Of a DNA stretch of 64,000 nucleotides, positions 1 through 11,474 are shown one piece after another. The notes under the pieces are model-generated. The model was not told where the DNA came from. It searched no databases and worked only from the letters and a program-made list of their open reading frames with translations. Position 1 is the first letter of the stretch, and each line of letters opens with the position of its first letter. A program made the translations under genes and the position numbers. This stretch comes from Buddleja alternifolia (taxonomy: Eukaryota > Streptophyta > Magnoliopsida > Lamiales > Scrophulariaceae): contig CM033393.1 of the NCBI GenBank assembly GCA_019426215.1, positions 25,546,591-25,610,590 of the forward strand, given 5' to 3'.

Positions 1-2
1 GT

Positions 3-2294
3 CGTCCAGTTTTCAACAGAGCTGACTTTGATCTTCAGCGTTTCAATTCAAATGGTCGCTCGGACGAGTCCTATTATCCTCTGGGCCAAAGCAAGATTGT
101 TTTCAAGAACCCCCACATGGGTGATTGGAACAAAAATCCAGATGAGGAAGATCTCAACAAGATAGGCTATTCGGCTCTCCCCTCCGTTGTCAAGTCTCCC
201 CAGAACGCTCTCTCTCCTAATCCACTTAAATTATGGAAAGGTAAAGGACCGCTTGTTGCGGAGCGCCCAAATCCGGTCAACTCGTGGATAGAAGATGAGG
301 CTCGTGAATATCTAGCCAGATTATGGGCTGATGATTATGATGAAGAGACGGACCATTTTGAGAAGTTCCTTGCCGCTAATAAAGAGCAAAAGAAAGCAGA
401 CAAACTTGGAAAACGTTGGATGATGAATATAGCCAGGTGGGCTGAAGAATTTGTTCTTCACTTTTACACCATTGAAGAACTGATCAGATATCCCTTTTTG
501 TTCGAATTCGGGATAGAGTATAGACGCCGAGGTTATGCAACCTTTTTGCTTCAACAACGTCAGATTATTGCAGGGAATGTTAGCGCTTTGCCACGATATA
601 GACAACCAATCGAAAGCTACATTCGCCAGAAACTTGCCTTATACAGCCAAGGCGGACGCTACGTTTTGCATCCTCATGCAGGGTTTGTTCAACGAGTCTT
701 TCCTGACCCAAATGAAGACGCTTCATCAAGTAAACGACCACTTCTTCCAGGCCAGAGTCAAATTCGTGTGGATGTTTCGAATGAACACGCTGAGTTCGCT
801 GAGTTCCACAGAGAAATGAGAGTAGTGTTTGAAAATGCCCAAGCGCTGGACATCAGTTTCAATCACTATTCCGGGTGTTACAATTTCAGAGGATATACTC
901 TTCACCCTATGCTCTTTAGTGAATCAAATATTCAAGTGGCCAAGATGATCTCGCTGAGTAGGCCAGTGGACCAAGAAGCAGCTCAAGCGCTCATGCCTTT
1001 GATTTTGGACTTCTTCAACTGTTATACTTCAGGGATTGCTTTACCGGAAGGTGTGCAACTTGCACTAAGTACCGAAGAACGTGAAGACACTATATTCTTT
1101 ATTCCTCAATCTAGCCTGATCAGTCCAAGGCATGTGATGGAAGCCCTTGGCCCCCTCTGGGTCATTGGTATTAGAGAACCTTCTCCCCCACTCCAAATTA
1201 TAGAAGAAGACATTGCTCCTACTGCGGAAGTCGCTCAACATCCTGAGGCTTCTTTGCCAGATTCTTCTAGCGCCCCGGTAGTCGAGCCCCTAGCGATTGC
1301 AAATCCTATCATGGATCAAGCGATTGAAGAAGTGCACGCTGAAATTGCTCAAAAGCCTGAAAAACCTTTTATCAGCGATAAATCCAAAGGTAAGGCTGCA
1401 GTTTCAAGTTCTTACGGACTTCTCCCGTCCCCAGAGCGTCCTTTTTCTGATTCAGATTCCAAGAGAGATTCAGAAGCCAGAGACTTCAGACAGGCAGTCT
1501 GGAACTCGCTTACCAACATTGAGGGTTCCTGCTCCAAGATCTTTGAGGCTGCTGATAGACATATCCGCATAGTGTCGGATACGCGGAGTCATGATATTGC
1601 AAACGCTTCCAATAAAAGCACTATTGCTATCATGAAGAGCATATCACCTCTTTTCGCTGAGCTCTCATCTGAATTCAACCGTCACTTAGCTCAAAGCGCT
1701 TTGGCCGATACTGAAAGACACGCTTCATCCGATGCCGCCGCTCAGAGTGTCGCTCAACAAGTTGCTCTTCTCGTCGAAGAAGTTAGACTCTTGCGCCGAG
1801 ATGTCGCTGAACTCAAGACCTCCCTTGATAATGTCAAGAAGGGGGAAGATAAAGAAAAGTCCAAAGTGATTTCCAAGACAGCTAATAAACATTGGCGTTC
1901 AATGTTCGAAGAATTAGTAAGCATTAAGAAAATGCTATCTAAGAAAAGAAAGCCAAGGTATTATCTCGAAAAGTACGCGCTTCCAGAGTTGGACCCCGAG
2001 TTCTTAGAAAGTATGGGATTTCCTGTATATGCCGGACCGCTACAACGACCTATCAATTGGAGACCGTCAAATGATCGACAAAGAGATATCTATCATAATT
2101 TAATTCGTGAACTTGGTATTCCACCAAGGGAATGGACGGAAATGTTGTTAGAGCTAAATGAAAGCGCCAGACTTCGTAGGCATGATTATGATGAAATTCA
2201 ACATACAACGATGATTGACATCGATCGACTCTAGAAGGACTTAGATTTAGAAGTTCTACAAGGCGAAGATAGAGCGAAGCGACAGAAAAAGTGA
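3..2294 (+). pseudogene. Envelope-like extra gene of Sirevirus-like element, last exon (copy 1)
   Basis: An open frame runs from base 3 through ATG 117 to a TAG at 2232-2234, about 744 codons. Upstream of 117 the frame is still homologous to the minus-strand copy (45,559-46,112), so ATG 117 is probably internal and not the true start. After the TAG the same frame continues for about 20 codons to a TGA near 2294. The minus-strand copy supports that as the ancestral end, so the TAG is a late nonsense change. The protein is hydrophilic and has no evident membrane segment. Its middle is rich in Ser, Pro and acidic residues. A likely coiled coil (heptad-like VEEVRLLRRDVAELK) lies near residue 560 counted from ATG 117, followed by a basic KKRKPRYY segment. 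Its function is unknown. The name envelope-like rests only on its position between pol and the 3' LTR. Confidence 0.7.
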
Positions 2295-2516
2295 CTGGAT
2301 TCCTTTTATGATATTCTTTCAGTGTAAAACATTTATGCTTTAATTCTTTCAATGAATGAATGTTTTAACGCTGAAACATCTTGTTGAAGCTAATCTAACT
2401 TTAGCTAACTTTACTAACTTTTCAAACGCTAACTTATATTCCTTTGGGCCTTTTCTTTTTAAAGTAACTCTTAAAAATATAAAAGAGTTATAAGAGTTAA
2501 AAGTCTTGACATCATC

Positions 2517-2530
2517 AAAAACGGGGAAAT
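2517..2530 (+). other. Polypurine tract of copy 1
   Basis: A purine run (aaaacggggaaat) lies immediately before the TG of the 3' LTR. The minus-strand relatives carry the equivalent AAAAAGGGGGAAAT next to their 3' LTRs. This is the expected plus-strand primer site for reverse transcription. Confidence 0.75.
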
Positions 2531-4049
2531 TGTTAACAAAATTTCATGTTAGATGTTTTGATGATAACAAGATATGATTTAATGTTAGACCCCAAAAATA
2601 CAATGTAAGTTTCCGTTTTTCATAGATTGACGTATAAGCGTTTGAAAGTTGTAATTTATTTTTTAGGCTTGTAAGTTTTATCTTTATAGAATTTAGACCA
2701 AGTCTTAGTGACTGAATTGCTAGTCGAATTCTAGGTGAGTCTATTAGAGAAGAAGTTGAAGACCAGCGTCTAAAGTCAACCAGAGATAAAGATTTTCTTG
2801 TTAGCGTCTGTCAAATGCTAAAAGACTTCATTTAGGATTTATGGATCAAGCGCTCAATATCTCTCAAGCGACTTATGTTAGATTCACCTGAAATAAATCC
2901 TCAAGTCATGAAGGATTTAAATGCAATCATTCAACGGATATTTATTTCCAACGGGAAATAAATTCAAATTGCATTAAATGTTTGATAAGAGCATTAAATG
3001 TGATAAGCTAATGTGACTTGTGGACAAGCCACCTTTTGACCAGACTGTCAGAAATTTCAGAGTTTCAGCTGCTCCCGTCCAATCGGCTTCAGCGAATTTT
3101 CAGGAATGTCAGACTTTAGGCAAACTCACGTGCTGCGTGAAAGGCACGCTCCTACATATGTCCAACGGACAGATCCCAAGAAATTGCCTATAAATACCTT
3201 ACCCCAGCAAACCCTAAAAATACAAGATACACAAGATACGTACGAAAAAGAGAAGAGAAATTATTGCCAAAAATCTTACGTACATTTTCTGGGAAAAAGC
3301 TTAGAAACTCCATAGCCAAATCTTACAAGCTTTTTATCTACATTCCAGACAGTCACAAATATCTCAAACATCTTCCAAAGAAGAAACCCAAATTCTAACT
3401 GAGATATTCCAAGTTGTTTGATCTTTTCAAAAACAAACAAAACCCTAGTGACAAACCACAACCTTTCATCTGAGTGAGAAAAGTTGTTGAACCCTTTCAG
3501 GCAGTATTTTTTAGTGAGAGAAGCTTGAAGAAGACGATCTTCATTGGTGCTGAAGTCTATGTGATCAAGGAGCCCAAGATCATTTTCACCCTTTACTATC
3601 TTGTAGAAGATTCTGTGTGATTCTTCGAAAATCATTCTAGTAAATTCCTCCAAGTGAAAAAGGAGAAGAAGGACGTAGCTGGGATTACACCACCCAGTGA
3701 ACCTTACATATTTTGTGTCATCTATCTTTATTGTCGTATTATTATATTACATCATTTATCTTTGAAAGAGACAAGTTAAAGTGCATAGCGATTAAATTAA
3801 CTAAAAGAACGCTAAAACTCATTTCCGATGTGCTAACCCTGATTAAGCGATCTAAGCGTTGCCCTACTTTGGTAAACTGCTAAAATCACTAAGTCTAAGT
3901 TAACTTTCCTGAAGCGTCTGACCCAAGCGCTCATTTATCCAAGCGTTCAAACCTTTAAAGTGATACGAAATTTTTGAAGTCGATAAAACTTCAGGGTCTA
4001 TTCAACCCCCCCCCTTCTAGACCCTTTCGTATGCCACTTGGGACCACCA
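2531..4049 (+). repeat. 3' LTR, Sirevirus-like family, short-type (1519 bp)
   Basis: It begins TGTTAACAAAATTTC after the polypurine tract and ends GGGACCACCA. The same termini, in reverse complement, bound the LTRs at 42,129-43,148 and 54,175-55,675. Its length matches LTR C (1501 bp), not the 1.8-kb A/E type. It contains the module with 'lysine-tRNA-like' no feature but a recognisable promoter-side motif TATAAATA near 3189, followed by transcribed-looking sequence. Confidence 0.85.
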
Positions 4050-5106
4050 ACCTCAAATGTGAAACCCTTGGGCTATTCGAAATGGATGTCCTTCTAGAGG
4101 AATCTATTTATGAACGAGTCTTCACATTCACGTGCTAGATTTTCATAATATTGGTGTGTTGTTATCGAAAGTAAGATTCTAAATCAATCTTTCTCTTGTA
4201 GATGTACTCGCCTCTGATGAGTTCAAAACTCTTAGGGCGATCTACTAGAGTTCAGGATTGATTCAAACTCATCTAATCCATCTCCACTTTCATAACCTTG
4301 ACACCTTCTCATAGAGTTCATATCCACCATCGATTTGTCATGGTAGAGGTATTGTATCCTTGGTTCTCCTCTGCTACATCATTCATCCTATGCTTTCTTT
4401 GTAGCAGACAACCACTTCTCTTAGGCGGCTGAGAGACTCTTCCATATCAGTCGTTGGTGGTTGTGCTTTAATGGGCTTAGTTTGGTTCCTTGAATAGTAG
4501 TGTCCTAAGATGTTTTGTTTTATTCTTTTAGAATAATCATTCGTAAGTAGAAAGAGTTCTCCCTCTGAATCTTTGGGATAACTAACAAAATGTCCTTTTA
4601 AGGACCAAGCCTCCAGATTCTTTACCTTTATCTTTTCTACATAGGTTGGGAATTCCCATACCGTCACGTGTTTAAGATCAGGCTTCCACTGGCGCCACAT
4701 TTGATATGGTATCGTAGGAATGAATTTGGAGGGATATCTATTCAAGATGAACCTATGAGTAGCGCAAGACTCATTATGAATTGGGTAATTCTAAGTAGCT
4801 TAGCATAGAATGAGTCATGTCCAACGATGTCTCGTTCTTGCATACTACTACCCTATTCATTTGTAGAGTCACTGGAAGTATAAACTGTGAAACTATGTTA
4901 CGTTCTTCTAGGAACGGGTCAAATTAGGAAATCATACACTTGACATTACAATCCAATTGTAGTGTCTTAGTAAGATACCATATATTCAACCATAGACATC
5001 AGTATGCACAAACTTTAGAACTTGAGCGGCCCTTTAATATGTTCCCTGTGAAGGGAGATTTGATCATCTTGCCTATGAGATAAGATTATTTAGTTTGGAT
5101 AGGGAT
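4050..5106 (-). pseudogene. Degraded Ty1/copia integrase and reverse-transcriptase remnants
   Basis: Read on the minus strand, the segment beside the solo LTR gives a GKM.KSPFTG motif typical of the copia integrase zinc-finger region. The open stretch 4383-4745 resembles the integrase C-terminal part, with a PYQMWRQWKPDLKHVTVWEFP block and a GHFVSYPKDSEG block. Below 4380, stop-ridden frames still show an NVKTR..INRF..KDIHFE-like relic of the RT motif MDVKTAFLNG. Many stops and frameshifts show long decay. The order IN then RT fits copia. The fragment is cut at 4049/4050 by the + strand Sirevirus-like element. Confidence 0.7.
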
Positions 5107-5111
5107 CCAAT

Positions 5112-6776
5112 TGTTAGGAATCCCGTACAGGAAAATAGAGAATTGCAGCGGAAGATTCGAGGATTCCTACCGGTAGATCATAAAAATAGATCTGATGATT
5201 TTTCATGGGTTTCGCGAAATTTAGAACGAATAAACATACCCTTTTGATTCGTTTATTGATTCTAGAGAACAGCAATCCTCCAAGGGCTCCTGTCTCTAAA
5301 GCTTCACGCGAAACGAGCCTTCCAAAGATCCCGAGACTCCTCCTTCTTTACAATAGTGGACGGCTAGAGAGGAGAGAGGGGAGAGAGTTCTTTTCTTTTT
5401 GTGTTGTGTAATGTTATCTTGTTACTTTCTTACTTAGGATTTGTTTCACTGTAGGAGTCCTATTTAAACTCAACTAGCTTGTGGAACAAGTTGGAGGCTA
5501 CTCCAAAACCCTAAGTGGCCGCCCCTCCTAGGGGTTCCTTGGACTAGGTGGGCTTTTAATTGACTTGTCTAATTTCTAGCCCATCTGTATATATTTAAAT
5601 TTAAATCCAATTTAAATATAATATATACTATTAATTAATTCCAATTAATTAATGAACTAATCAAATAATTTAATTTAATCCAATTAAATTAAATATTTAA
5701 TTAATTGATTTAATCTAATTAAATCAATCAATCCATTTAATTCTTTCTAAAAGATTTACACAAAAAGATACATCCCGCTTGTTTCTTATAGCGTGACTCT
5801 TTAGGTTCGTCTCAATTGGCAAAGGGAGGAATTACCTAAGGATGTGAGTGTCACCTAGCCAGTCCCGTGGACTCACATCGTAACCCAATTGAGTACGAAA
5901 TGAACGAATCATTTTACGAACCTCTTGATCATAAATGTCGTATGAGTATAAGCCCTTTGACTAACGTATCCCGATCAAGTGAGAGTCATGGAAAATGTCA
6001 AACTCACTAAACTAGATATTGTGCATTAGATTATAGCAAAATGAAATTACTAAACTACCCTCAATGTCCCACATGAGTTAGTTGTTATGCTTTGGCCAAA
6101 GACTTATAATTTCATTAGCCTATAATCGCACAGGATACTTTCTCGTTTACTATCGAGACAGTGAATCTCATCTTGGCGATCACTGATCAACTGCTACTTG
6201 TCTCATTGATATCGCACTTCGAGGTCGACCCCACCGACGGGTGATATGGGCCTAACTACTCTGGTAACAGATCCAATAATACAAGCACATTGATCATGAA
6301 CCCTCAGGCCTAAGGCTCACGCATACTATTACGATCAGTAATCCAATCATTGACAGTCACTGAGTAAATACCCATGTGATCAGATTACTACGAGCAGTGT
6401 TCGAATATGTCAATTCCATTGACATATCTATGATACTTGCTCCCACTGCCCTATAGTGTTCGACTGGCACTCATCGTCAGAGCATGTATCATACAAGTCG
6501 AATCTTAATGCCCAATTAAGATTTTTTGACTTGCGAACCCTTTTAAGTGATAAGGTGTAAGACTCTTCCCATGCCACGTCTTTATTCCATAAAGGGCAAA
6601 GAGTCAAACCTTTATTCACATGGACTATATGTTCAATACTTATTTAGATGTCATAAAGATTTATATGAACAAAATACAGATGCCTTTATTAATATCATTT
6701 TAATAGTTTGTACAACATAATGAGATACCCTAATCTAACTATTTGTCCTCATTGGCATCTAGGGCAAATACCTAAC
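5112..6776 (-). repeat. Solo LTR (1665 bp) with CCAAT target duplication
   Basis: The segment runs TGTTAGGAATCC...AAATACCTAACA on the + strand and is flanked by identical 5-bp CCAAT at 5107-5111 and 6777-6781. It interrupts copia protease/pre-integrase sequence that continues on both sides. It is homologous to, but clearly diverged from, the LTR at 12,308-14,929. The two share blocks such as ctctttaggttcgtctcaat / ctctaggttcgtctcaattg and the end cattggcatctagggcaaat / gttggcatcgagggcacatt. No PBS, PPT or coding region accompanies it, as expected after LTR-LTR recombination. The orientation is inferred from the PBS side of the related LTR. Confidence 0.85.
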
Positions 6777-6781
6777 ACCAA

Positions 6782-7100
6782 TCCCAATGGGCTTGTACCC
6801 CCACGTTTCTCCTAACTAGTGAATCTTATGTTTGTAAGGCATGGCCTAATCTTAGGTGCCAAACAATTCTTCCAATTTATTTCCAGCATACTACGTTCTC
6901 TAGTTTGTGTTCACAATATACTAATTCCAAACTTTCAAATCGTGTTAACAATTTTAGTAAGAATGTATTGTTCCCACACTTATTTCCAAAATAAAGCCAT
7001 GAAAGTTATTACCAAACTTAAAGAAGTACCATTTCTTGACCAAGTCAGAAAATGATAACTTTCTTAATGCCATTTGATAAAACTAATCAATCATCCAAAC
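6782..7100 (-). pseudogene. Decayed copia protease / GAG-pre-integrase remnant
   Basis: Just past the right-hand CCAAT of the solo LTR, the minus strand reads LFGT..LGHA, a relic of the LWHLRLGH motif of the GAG-pre-integrase domain. It leads into the integrase remnant on the other side of the solo LTR. Many stops are present. It shows that the solo LTR landed inside the pol gene of an older minus-strand copia element. Confidence 0.5.
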
Positions 7101-9569
7101 GTGTTCAAAATTATAAAAGAACAGAGGTGGACTATATTTGGATACACCCGACACCATGTCTGGTTCCAATATTGATCACCACTTGTTTCCCCAGCTTTTG
7201 TACTTCTTTCTAATTCTTCAATCATGAGCACTAGCTCTAGAATGTAGAATACAAAAAGTTGAGAAAATCGGTCATAGAACAGTTGTTTTCAAAACACATG
7301 GTTATATGTCCAGTGCGCCTCATATTTAAGCCCTACTCGTCGTCCCATTCGTAGACTTGAGTAATGCTTGCTTCAAGCATACAGGTCAACGACTCTGAAC
7401 TGAGGACCTTCCTCAAGTTTTTAAGTCTGTTGATTTGGTTAGGCCAGTTCAGACAAAATTTTCGAGCATAATTTTAAACGGGTTGATTTTCAAGAGAGAG
7501 ATATGATAAACGCAGAAAATAAACAAGATTTAATTAGTATGTTTATATTGTACACAAGTAAAACTAGGACTTTAATTTTACTTGGCTCCCACTACATTTT
7601 TCGAAATATTGCACTCCCACTGCAATTTTCGGAAATCTCGTTGGATAGATTTCGTAGTGAGTATTGAGTTCTTCAAACAATTCAGTGGGTTGCAACCTAA
7701 CCATTTTTGGCCCACTGATTATTCAAAGTGATGTCGTACACCAATTTATTCAATAAATGATTCAATACCTTTCCCCATAGTTCACCAAACCGCAACCGAA
7801 CAGGTTTCTAAGCTCGTGAACTGCCCGAGTTCATTCCCACTAACTCCTATAATCTAACATTTGAATTTCACCTTGCAACCGAACAGGTTTCTGGGGTGAA
7901 ATATGCTTTGATTAAGGCATTCCATGCACTTAATAAAATTTCAAATTATTTCTAAATGCATAACCCCCATAACTGGGAAGCATTACACATTTATAGTAAT
8001 TCTAATTTTAGAAAGCTTAGTGGAGGGAGTGGATGTCTCACATCCTTTGCTGACTCGGTATTATTTTAACTGGGAGAATTTTAAATATTTCAACAAGGTC
8101 TCACAAAGCATATTAACTCATATCATGCTAACATGCATATAAAGCGTAGAAAAACCTAGTAATTCTACTATTACACATTTTATGGACTATTTAGATCGGC
8201 CCAAGCCAATGGGCTAATCACCCTATATGTTTTAAGCATGCATAATAAAACATAAATTCAAGTCCATGAAATATGCATCTCATCACATATAACAAGCATT
8301 TAAACATAAAAGGACACATGCGATGAGAGCATAAAAATAAATTTTATTTATTTTGTTAGTCAAATCCAATTTGATTATTACAAAATCAAATCTCATTTAA
8401 TTTTGTCACTAAGACTAAATCCCATTTAATAATCAATTAAATCTAATTTTGTTTATAAGAAAACTAAATTTAATTTAATTTTGATATTATGATTAAATCC
8501 AATTTATTCTATTTATAATTAATACTTACTTAATTTCAATGGGAGGATTAAATCAACTTTAATCTAAGTGGAATTAAGTCCTACTTAATTTCCATGAAAA
8601 AGATTAAACCGATTTCAATCATTGTGAAAACGAGTCTCACATAATTTTCAGGAAAATGATTAAATCAACTTTGATCTTAGTGAAATTAAGTTCCACTCAA
8701 TTTCTATGAAAAGATTAAATTAATTTCAATCAGTGTGATATCAAGTCAAACTTAATTTCAATGGGAATGATTAAATTAACTTTAATTTTAGTGAAATTAA
8801 GTCCTACTCAATTTCAATAAAAGATTACATTAATTTCAATCAATGTGAAATTAAGTCCTACTTAATTTCTATGAGCTTGCGAATCATTGACTATGTCCCA
8901 CTTAATCAATTACAAAATTAAATCCAATTTAACTTTGATGGGCAAATTAAATAGATTCAAAATATCAACAAAACTAAATCCAATTTTATTTCGTTTAATA
9001 AATTAAATCTTAATTTAATTTATGTAAATCAAATATAATTTAATTTATATTAAATCCAATTTAACAACATTTAAATTTAATTCAATTTACAAAGAAGGCA
9101 TGAAGAAGATTGACCCAATTAGTTAAAATTGGGTTTGGGTCTTACCCAATTAATAATTCAATCACAATTGAGTCCAATCCCAAAATCTAATTGAATTAAT
9201 TCGTGTTGGGCCAACAATTAATTAATTCTTGCTGGGCAAGCCCAACACTTTTAATTAAAATTAGGTTGGACTATTTATTTAATTAATTTGAGTGGGCCAA
9301 GTCTAACTTCTTTTTAATTAATAAAATTACCTTGGGCTTTTGATTAATTAATTTGATTGGGCCAAGCCCAACAACCTATTAATTAATTTATGCATTGGAC
9401 CAAACCCAACACATAATTTAATATGTTGGGCTCAGCCCAACACATACAAAACAACCCTAGCCCAAACACAGCCCTTCTTCTTCCTCCATCATCCAGCGCC
9501 GTCAAGTCAGCAAAGAGGCGCCGGCGATTTCGCCGGTTATGGCTGGACCGCCCAGCGCCGCCGCTTCAA
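7101..9569. other. Non-coding, AT-rich retroelement-derived stretch
   Basis: No convincing gene is seen. At 7780-7900 a short phrase (gcaaccgaacaggtttct) occurs twice, about 90 bp apart. From about 8330 to 9440 the DNA is low-complexity, built from recurring words such as taaatccaatttaatt, and resembles the AT-rich middle of the LTRs at 5580-5760 and 12,740-12,970. From 9440 the composition turns GC-rich. This GC-rich block resumes after the gag-only gypsy insertion, at 11,475. It is best read as the internal or leader part of old LTR elements. Confidence 0.5.
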
Positions 9570-9931
9570 TGATGCGAGGCCCGGTTCGAGATGGGTGGTC
9601 TCCTTAAGAACTATAAGAACAATAAGAGAGAAAGAAAAGAAACTTTAGGAAGAAAGATTCATTGTCATTCGCATAAAAGAAAAACTAAATTACAATACTA
9701 ATCTACCCTAATATCCTACTGCACGGAAGAAAACAAACAACTAGTGGCCCTATTTACTAGGATAATGGCTTAGTGCTCCAAACCATTTAGGAAACTGAAT
9801 GTAAGGGAAATTAAAAGAAACATGACTAATTCAACCTAAGCTAAAGCACGTAATCCTGGAGTTTGCTAGGCATATTCCTCGTCCTCAAGTTCTGACATGG
9901 TGCTAAAGCTGAAGGGTCTCGAGCCGTATCA
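9570..9931 (-). repeat. 3' LTR of the gag-only gypsy element
   Basis: On the + strand it starts TGATGCGAGGCCCGG and ends GAGCCGTATCA. The next bases (atcctcccctcttg) are the reverse complement of a polypurine tract, which makes this the 3' LTR on the minus strand. The last 91 bp of the gag frame extend into it. Confidence 0.85.
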
Positions 9932-11076
9932 ATCCTCCCCTCTTGAAAATGAACCTTGTCCTCAAGGTTGTAGGGGTACGATTTTGAAATTGTGTCGAGT
10001 TCATCAGGCTCGTCCCAAAGTAGCATGAAACTGGAGGAGTTGCATTTGTGGCCCGGGGTGAATTTCTCGTCACATGAAAAACAGAGACCCTTCTCACGCC
10101 GGAGTTGGAGCTCTTGTGGCGAAAGGCGCCGAAAGGGTGCTGGACGCGTGGTGTTTGGTTGGGGATTCAGATTTGGTTTGGGTGGAAGTGGCAGTAGGGG
10201 TGATGGGGAATGTGGTGGAGGCACTGGTGTGTTGCACCATTGACTGGAATCTTGTTGTTGGTCTTGGAGTTTTTCCTCTATTAGTTTAGCAAACCCGATA
10301 GCATCTGTAGTTGTGTTTGGTTTGAGGATTTGTAATTCTCGTTGAATTTCGGGTTTTAAGCCCGAAAGGAAGCAATTAAGGAGATGGGAATCGGAAAGGC
10401 CATAGACGCGGTTTGAAAGTGATTCGAAGTCGTTTTGGAATGCTGAAACAGTGGTCTTTTGGGTGAGTTTTAAAAGGGCTGCTTCGTGGTTGGTATACGA
10501 GGAAGGACCAAAACGGAGCTCTAAAGCGCGAGTGAAGGCGGACCAGGTGGTGATTTGACGGTTACGTTGCATCCAATTGAACCATGTGAGGGCTGAACCA
10601 ACAAAATAGAAGGAGACTAAGTCGATTTTGTCGTGCTCAGCGATGTGATGAAGGGCTAAATAGCGTTCTGTTTGTGTTAACCAGTCGAGGGGGGCCGTTC
10701 CATCGAATTGGTTGAGGTCAAGGCGGATTGGGCGGGGTGTAAATGTTGTGAGTGGCTGTGGATTGTGGGTAAGAGGGATCTGCCCGAGAATGGAACCTGT
10801 TTGGGCAGAAGATGAGGATTCTGGTGTAATGGGGGTCGAACGTTCAGGTTGTTTTTGGAGACGGGCAATTGATAAAACGAGTTCGTTCATTGTTTTGGTG
10901 AGTGATGCGATTGATGTTTGTGTTGTGGCAGATAACTCTTGAATGGAAGATTGTGTGTTGGTGGTGGTTTGAATGAGTTCGGCTATGGAGGCATCATGGC
11001 TTGCAGTGGTGGTTTGGAGGTTGTTAACAATTTCGTGAATGGCGGTGAGATCGTCGGCGGGTTTCCAACGAGGCAT
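9841..11076 (-). CDS. Ty3/gypsy Gag polyprotein, intact
   Basis: A 411-residue frame with its ATG 7 bp inside the end of the PBS. The N-terminal 90 residues are Thr/Ser-rich and likely helical. A retrotransposon Gag domain spans about residues 115-270 (LNQFDGTAPLDWLTQTERYL, then ..TWFNWMQ.., LKLTQKTTVSAFQNDFE, SGLKPEIQREL). A Pro-rich linker follows. A single zinc knuckle CFSCDEKFTPGHKC lies near residue 335. No enzymatic domain follows. The frame reads straight through the polypurine tract (residues FQEGRID) and about 90 bp into the 3' LTR before stopping. The absence of stops or frameshifts, unlike every other element gene here, suggests recent activity. Confidence 0.85.
   Translation of the reverse strand: MPRWKPADDLTAIHEIVNNLQTTTASHDASIAELIQTTTNTQSSIQELSATTQTSIASLTKTMNELVLSIARLQKQPERSTPITPESSSSAQTGSILGQIPLTHNPQPLTTFTPRPIRLDLNQFDGTAPLDWLTQTERYLALHHIAEHDKIDLVSFYFVGSALTWFNWMQRNRQITTWSAFTRALELRFGPSSYTNHEAALLKLTQKTTVSAFQNDFESLSNRVYGLSDSHLLNCFLSGLKPEIQRELQILKPNTTTDAIGFAKLIEEKLQDQQQDSSQWCNTPVPPPHSPSPLLPLPPKPNLNPQPNTTRPAPFRRLSPQELQLRREKGLCFSCDEKFTPGHKCNSSSFMLLWDEPDELDTISKSYPYNLEDKVHFQEGRIDTARDPSALAPCQNLRTRNMPSKLQDYVL
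9932..9945 (-). other. Polypurine tract of gag-only gypsy element
   Basis: The minus strand reads CAAGAGGGGAGGAT directly before the LTR. It is also coding, lying within the gag frame. Confidence 0.75.
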
Positions 11077-11082
11077 GGTTGT

Positions 11083-11102
11083 GGTGGCAATGAAAGCACC
11101 AA
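11083..11102 (-). other. Primer binding site of gag-only gypsy element
   Basis: The minus strand reads TTGGTGCTTTCATTGCCAC immediately after the 5' LTR. The TTGGTGCTTTCATT core is a PBS seen in many plant gypsy elements. The gag ATG follows within a few bases, so there is almost no leader. Confidence 0.7.
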
Positions 11103-11474
11103 TAATGCGAGGCCCGGTTCGAGATGGGTGGTCTCCTTAAGAACTATAAGAACAATAAGAGAGAAAGAAAAGAAACTTTAGGAAGAAAGATTCATTGTCA
11201 TTCGCATAAAAAAAACTAAATTACAATACTAATCTACCCTAATATCCTACTGCACGGAAGAAAACAAACAACTAGTGGCCCTATTTACTAGGATAATGGC
11301 TTAGTGCTCCAAAACATTTAGGAAACTGAATGTAAGGGAAATTAAAAGAAACATGACTAATTCAACCTAAGCTAAAGCACGTAATCCTGGAGTTTGCTGG
11401 GCATATTCCTCGTCCTCAAGTTCTGACGTGGCGCTAAAGCGGAAGTGTCTTCTGAAGGGTCTCGAGCCGTATCA
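11103..11474 (-). repeat. 5' LTR of the gag-only gypsy element
   Basis: It is nearly identical to 9570-9931, with a 12-bp extra segment near 11,445 and TAATG in place of TGATG at the PBS side. The PBS abuts it. Confidence 0.85.

Larger units (their letters stand above)
1..4049 (+). mobile_element. 3' part of a Sirevirus-like Ty1/copia retrotransposon (copy 1)
   Basis: The element enters from the left edge of the window. It consists of the last exon of the extra, envelope-like gene, a short non-coding stretch, a polypurine tract and a complete 3' LTR. Its gag-pol part and 5' LTR lie outside. The same order is seen on the minus strand at 42,129-55,675, where gag and pol are present, which identifies this copy. 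The bases just after the LTR (acctc) may be one copy of the target duplication, but the other copy is off the window. To the right lie degraded minus-strand copia IN/RT sequences, so this element probably inserted into an older copia element. Confidence 0.85.
9570..11474 (-). mobile_element. Compact gag-only Ty3/gypsy element (TR-GAG type, 1.9 kb)
   Basis: Two near-identical LTRs (9570-9931 and 11,103-11,474) enclose one intact gag frame, with a PBS and a PPT directly abutting the LTRs. No protease, integrase or RT sequence is present. Flanks are ttcaa (9565-9569) and ctcaa (11,475-11,479), a 4/5 match to a target duplication. LTR differences are few: small indels, a 12-bp insertion in the right copy, and TGATG versus TAATG at one tip. 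This indicates a young insertion. Such an element would need enzymes from an autonomous gypsy relative. Confidence 0.85.
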
